Shown here piece by piece: positions 61,655 through 64,000 of a stretch of 64,000 nucleotides of DNA. A program made the translations under genes and the position numbers. The notes beneath the pieces are model-generated. The model was not told the DNA's origin, ran no database searches, and saw only the letters and a program-made list of their open reading frames with translations. The DNA is from Amedibacillus dolichus DSM 3991 (GTDB lineage: Bacteria > Bacillota_I > Bacilli_A > Erysipelotrichales > Erysipelotrichaceae). The stretch is taken from positions 186,001-250,000 of the forward strand of contig NZ_DS483478.1 in the NCBI RefSeq assembly GCF_000154285.1, given 5' to 3'. Position 1 is the stretch's first letter; the number at the start of each line of letters is the position of its first letter.

Positions 61655-62758
61655 ATGACAAAAGAAATTATTGGCGATATCAATTTAAAGATGCTGGAGG
61701 AATTCAGTGAAGCGCATGGAATCAGCGGAAATGAAAAAGAAGTCAGTCGGGTAATGAAAAAGTGGTTACAGCCTTATGCCGATGAAATTAGCTACGATAA
61801 TTTAGGCTCTATTGTGGGTATTCAAAAAGGTGCTCAAGATGGCGTTAAGCTGATGATTGCAGGGCACATGGACGAGGTTGGTTTTTTGGTAAGAGAAATC
61901 GATTCGCAGGGATATATTCGAATGCTGCCGGTTGGTGGCTGGTGGGGCCATGTGTTGCCAAGTCAAACACTTGTGGTTACGACGAAGGAAGGGAAACGTT
62001 ATCAAGGTGTTGTCGGCTCCAGTGCTCCTCATGGTTTGGCAAAAGAGGTAAAAGAAAAGGTCATTGCTCCGATGGATTTATTTTTGGATATGGGGGTAGA
62101 TAGTGCAGAAGAAATCTACGAGTTGGGTATTCGAATCGGAGATATGATTACACCGGATACTAAATTTACGGTCATGAACAATCCGAATTATTTAATGGGA
62201 AAAGCTTGGGACGATCGCTTATGTGCGGCTATGATTGTTGATGTGATGCGATTGCTGAAGGCAGATTCTAAGCCGCATCATTGCAACCTATATGGAGTAG
62301 GAACCGTACAGGAGGAAGTCGGACTTCGTGGTGCCCGTACAGCAGCAAATATGATTCACCCCGATGTAGCGATTGCCTTAGATGTAACGACAAGTATGGA
62401 TACCCCGATGGATAAGGGACAAAACGGACTTGGGAAAGGTGTTATCCTCAGTGTTATGGACGCCGGAATCATCGGCAATAAGAATTTCTTGTATGAAATG
62501 GAAAGCATTTGTCATGATTTAGGCTTGGATATTAACTATGACATGATGACAGTTGGCGGAACAGATGCGGATAATATTCATAAAGCACACGATGGGGTGG
62601 TGTCATTGACACTGTCGATCCCAACACGCTATATGCATTCCCATCGTTTGATCGTTCATCGTAAGGATTATTGGCAGACCGTCTTGTTGATGAGTGAATT
62701 CGCACGCCGTTTAGATCGCAATATGCTATCGAAATTAAAGGAAGGACATAACAGTTAA
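61655..62758 (+). CDS. M42-family aminopeptidase, second copy
   Basis: 367 residues from ATG 61655 (agaggtag upstream). Ligand motifs: LMIAGHMDEVGFLVREI, MGKAWDDRLCAAMIVD, VQEEVGLRGARTA, IALDVTTS, and TRYMHSHRLIVHRKDY. Distinctly longer and different from the preceding M42 (GGWWGHVLPSQ and DMGVDSAEE stretches), so the two may form a mixed or complementary pair. 12 bp separates the two genes. The stop codon lies in the ascending arm of the terminator. Confidence 0.92.
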   Translation: MTKEIIGDINLKMLEEFSEAHGISGNEKEVSRVMKKWLQPYADEISYDNLGSIVGIQKGAQDGVKLMIAGHMDEVGFLVREIDSQGYIRMLPVGGWWGHVLPSQTLVVTTKEGKRYQGVVGSSAPHGLAKEVKEKVIAPMDLFLDMGVDSAEEIYELGIRIGDMITPDTKFTVMNNPNYLMGKAWDDRLCAAMIVDVMRLLKADSKPHHCNLYGVGTVQEEVGLRGARTAANMIHPDVAIALDVTTSMDTPMDKGQNGLGKGVILSVMDAGIIGNKNFLYEMESICHDLGLDINYDMMTVGGTDADNIHKAHDGVVSLTLSIPTRYMHSHRLIVHRKDYWQTVLLMSEFARRLDRNMLSKLKEGHNS

Positions 62759-62800
62759 GTGATCCTAAAGTGATCGCTTAGGCTGTATGGCCTTTTCTTT
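62744..62800 (+). terminator. Terminator of the M42 operon; sequence repeat of the ssrA terminator
   Basis: TAAGTGATC pairs with GATCGCTTA and ACAG with CTGT, GGACAT with ATGGCC (one mismatch), then TTTTCTTTTT. The stem begins inside the last three codons of the peptidase gene. Core AACAGTTAAGTGAT is identical to 23679-23692. Confidence 0.85.
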
Positions 62801-63031
62801 TTGCTTATCGAAGTGATGCTATATAACTATTGTGTTGCTTCAAAAATCTATTTGTTTAAAAATAGGAAAATGTTATGTTTGCTTGAGGATTTTGAAAGAC
62901 CGCTCTTTTATGTTCGATAACGATTTCGCTTAGCATTGATTATTCTATATTAAAACAACAGGTTGTGGAAATACAAAAAAACTTAGCTATTAACCAAGTA
63001 TTTTTGTTATTATAGTCTGATAAACGAGGAT

Positions 63032-63481
63032 TTATCGTTTCTTTATCATTACATAATTTGTAAGAAAAATCCCTTGTCGTTCTACCTGCTGTTCCTTAAC
63101 AAGCTTATAGCCTCTTTTTTCAAAGAAAGGCTTTGCCGTAATGGAAGCATGAGTAGTGATATCTCCTTGAACGGCTTGTTCCAGTTGATTGCAGAGGGCG
63201 GTTGCAATACCTTTCTTCTGATAATTGGCGTGAACAAACAGACGATCGAGATAGCCTGTTTTATCTATGTCTCCAAAACCTACAATGGTTTCATTATCAA
63301 GCGCAACAACACTGAAATGTTCTTGGAGTGATTTGTTCCACTTTTCTAAATCTACTTGCTTTGTTGCCCATACATTTAATTGTTCTTTTGTATAATCTTT
63401 TGCATTAACAATATGAACTGTATTATAAAATAAATCTGTCAGTTCTTTGCAATCTGATGCTTGATACTTTCTGATAATCAT
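63032..63481 (-). CDS. GNAT-family N-acetyltransferase
   Basis: 149 residues. Acetyl-CoA loop RLFVHANYQKKGIATALCNQLE (Q/RxxGxG/A type) after VVALDNETIVGFGDID and TGYLDRLFVH; C-terminal FFEKRGYKLVKEQQVERQGIFLTNYVMIKK is common among small-molecule or protein acetyltransferases of the YafP group. aggaaaaaatg supplies a weak ribosome site on the minus strand. Substrate unknown; unrelated to its neighbours. Confidence 0.88.
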   Translation of the reverse strand: MIIRKYQASDCKELTDLFYNTVHIVNAKDYTKEQLNVWATKQVDLEKWNKSLQEHFSVVALDNETIVGFGDIDKTGYLDRLFVHANYQKKGIATALCNQLEQAVQGDITTHASITAKPFFEKRGYKLVKEQQVERQGIFLTNYVMIKKR

Positions 63482-63564
63482 TTTTTCCTCAACTTTAAAT
63501 TTATTTGTTTCTTATGTTCATTATAGCGCAAAAAACCTATTTAATCTATAAGTGCAAGTAAAAC

Positions 63565-63633
63565 GAAAAAAGAACAATTAACCTCAATGAAATTTAATGC
63601 TCGATTTTTCAGTGGAGAAAATTGTCCTTTTTT
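63565..63633 (+). other. Long-loop inverted repeat upstream of the last gene
   Basis: AAAAAAGAACAATT pairs with AATTGTCCTTTTTT (one mismatch) around a 40-nt loop and ends in a T-run. It lies between divergent genes, so it could be a leader attenuator for the gene at 63682 or a leftover terminator. Confidence 0.5.
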
Positions 63634-63681
63634 GTTTCTTTTTGTATGGATTTATGTCTATTATTTATAGGGTGATGAGAA

Positions 63682-64000
63682 ATGAAATTTATCAATCAAA
63701 ATGATATCATGATGTTTTTGGAAAAGCCGATTACACGTTTATCGGTATTTGAAATAGAAACGATTGATGCGATGCTTTCCATGTGTGAGCCGGCATTTAT
63801 AAAAATGCAAGAGGATTTTAAGGTTCGCATTGATTTTGCGACCTTTAAATTTCAATTATTAAAAACGATGGGTGAATTTTTAAGTAAGTGTGATACATGC
63901 AGTGAGGAATGCTTGTCCAATCCGCATAAGCATGTTGAGGCGAAACGATATGAACAAAATCATATTGACAGTACACGATGGCCGACACGCTTACAAAAAA
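63682..64000 (+). CDS. Hypothetical protein, 3' end outside window
   Basis: At least 106 residues; gggtgatgag lies before the ATG and no stop is reached. Starts MKFINQNDIMMFLEKPITRL. No membrane segment or signal peptide in the visible part. A tight cluster KCDTCSEECLSNPHKHVEAK near residues 70-89 (Cys and His) could bind a metal. No family recognised. Confidence 0.65.
   Translation, partial: MKFINQNDIMMFLEKPITRLSVFEIETIDAMLSMCEPAFIKMQEDFKVRIDFATFKFQLLKTMGEFLSKCDTCSEECLSNPHKHVEAKRYEQNHIDSTRWPTRLQK

Noticed and set aside
63565-63633. Intrinsic terminator
   Set aside because: It lies between two divergent genes and has a 40-nt loop, so termination is not a clear role; listed as an inverted repeat.

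Overview
The window (about 40% G+C, all three stop codons used, strong Shine-Dalgarno sites, sigma-A type promoters) looks like chromosome of a low-G+C Firmicute. The gut-type PTS loci, small DUF proteins and a Bacillus-like cysS-mrnC-rlmB-sigH-rpmG-secE-nusG order suggest an Erysipelotrichaceae-like anaerobe. That placement is inference; no rRNA gene is present.

Layout. 1-5.3 kb: an amino-sugar (GalNAc/galactosamine type) mannose-family PTS with AgaS, split by an inverted AraC regulator. 5.5-7.8 kb: a TPR-like membrane protein, an autoregulated XRE/DUF6442 module and a ClpP paralogue. 8-23.7 kb: housekeeping genes (gap, T-box controlled cysS operon, translation and secretion genes, eno, secG, rnr, smpB, ssrA) with small membrane proteins between them. 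A DUF3784 gene flanked by a 21-bp direct repeat has split sigH from rpmG. 23.7-26.4 kb: an AT-rich cassette directly after ssrA, encoding a secreted Cys-rich peptide precursor (bacteriocin-like), a lipoprotein and a membrane protein. 26.5-30.2 kb: MerR regulator with a 19-bp-spacer promoter and two MATE exporters. 31.7-34 kb: two G3E/COG0523 GTPases, one fused to a YcgQ-type C-terminus. 34-43.7 kb: ABC exporter, ogt, tgt, ald, an HD hydrolase, a cell-wall amidase, and tRNA-Arg, -Ile and -Ala.

44.7-62.8 kb holds the most interesting system: a lactose/cellobiose-family PTS (IIA, IIB and, 9 kb away, IIC) with a glycosylasparaginase-type amidohydrolase, CutC, M20, M81, M3, M19 and two M42 peptidases, a GrdB-like protein and a LicR-type PRD regulator. 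I found the 16-bp palindrome TTCCTA-N4-TAGGAA upstream of five separate promoters here: the IIA operon, the M3 peptidase, the regulator, IIC and the first M42 gene. In all five it ends 32-33 bp before a -10 hexamer. This reads as one regulon, plausibly for uptake and breakdown of a glycosylated amino acid or glycopeptide such as GlcNAc-Asn. The substrate is a hypothesis.

The right end carries a GNAT acetyltransferase and the start of an unidentified gene running off the window.
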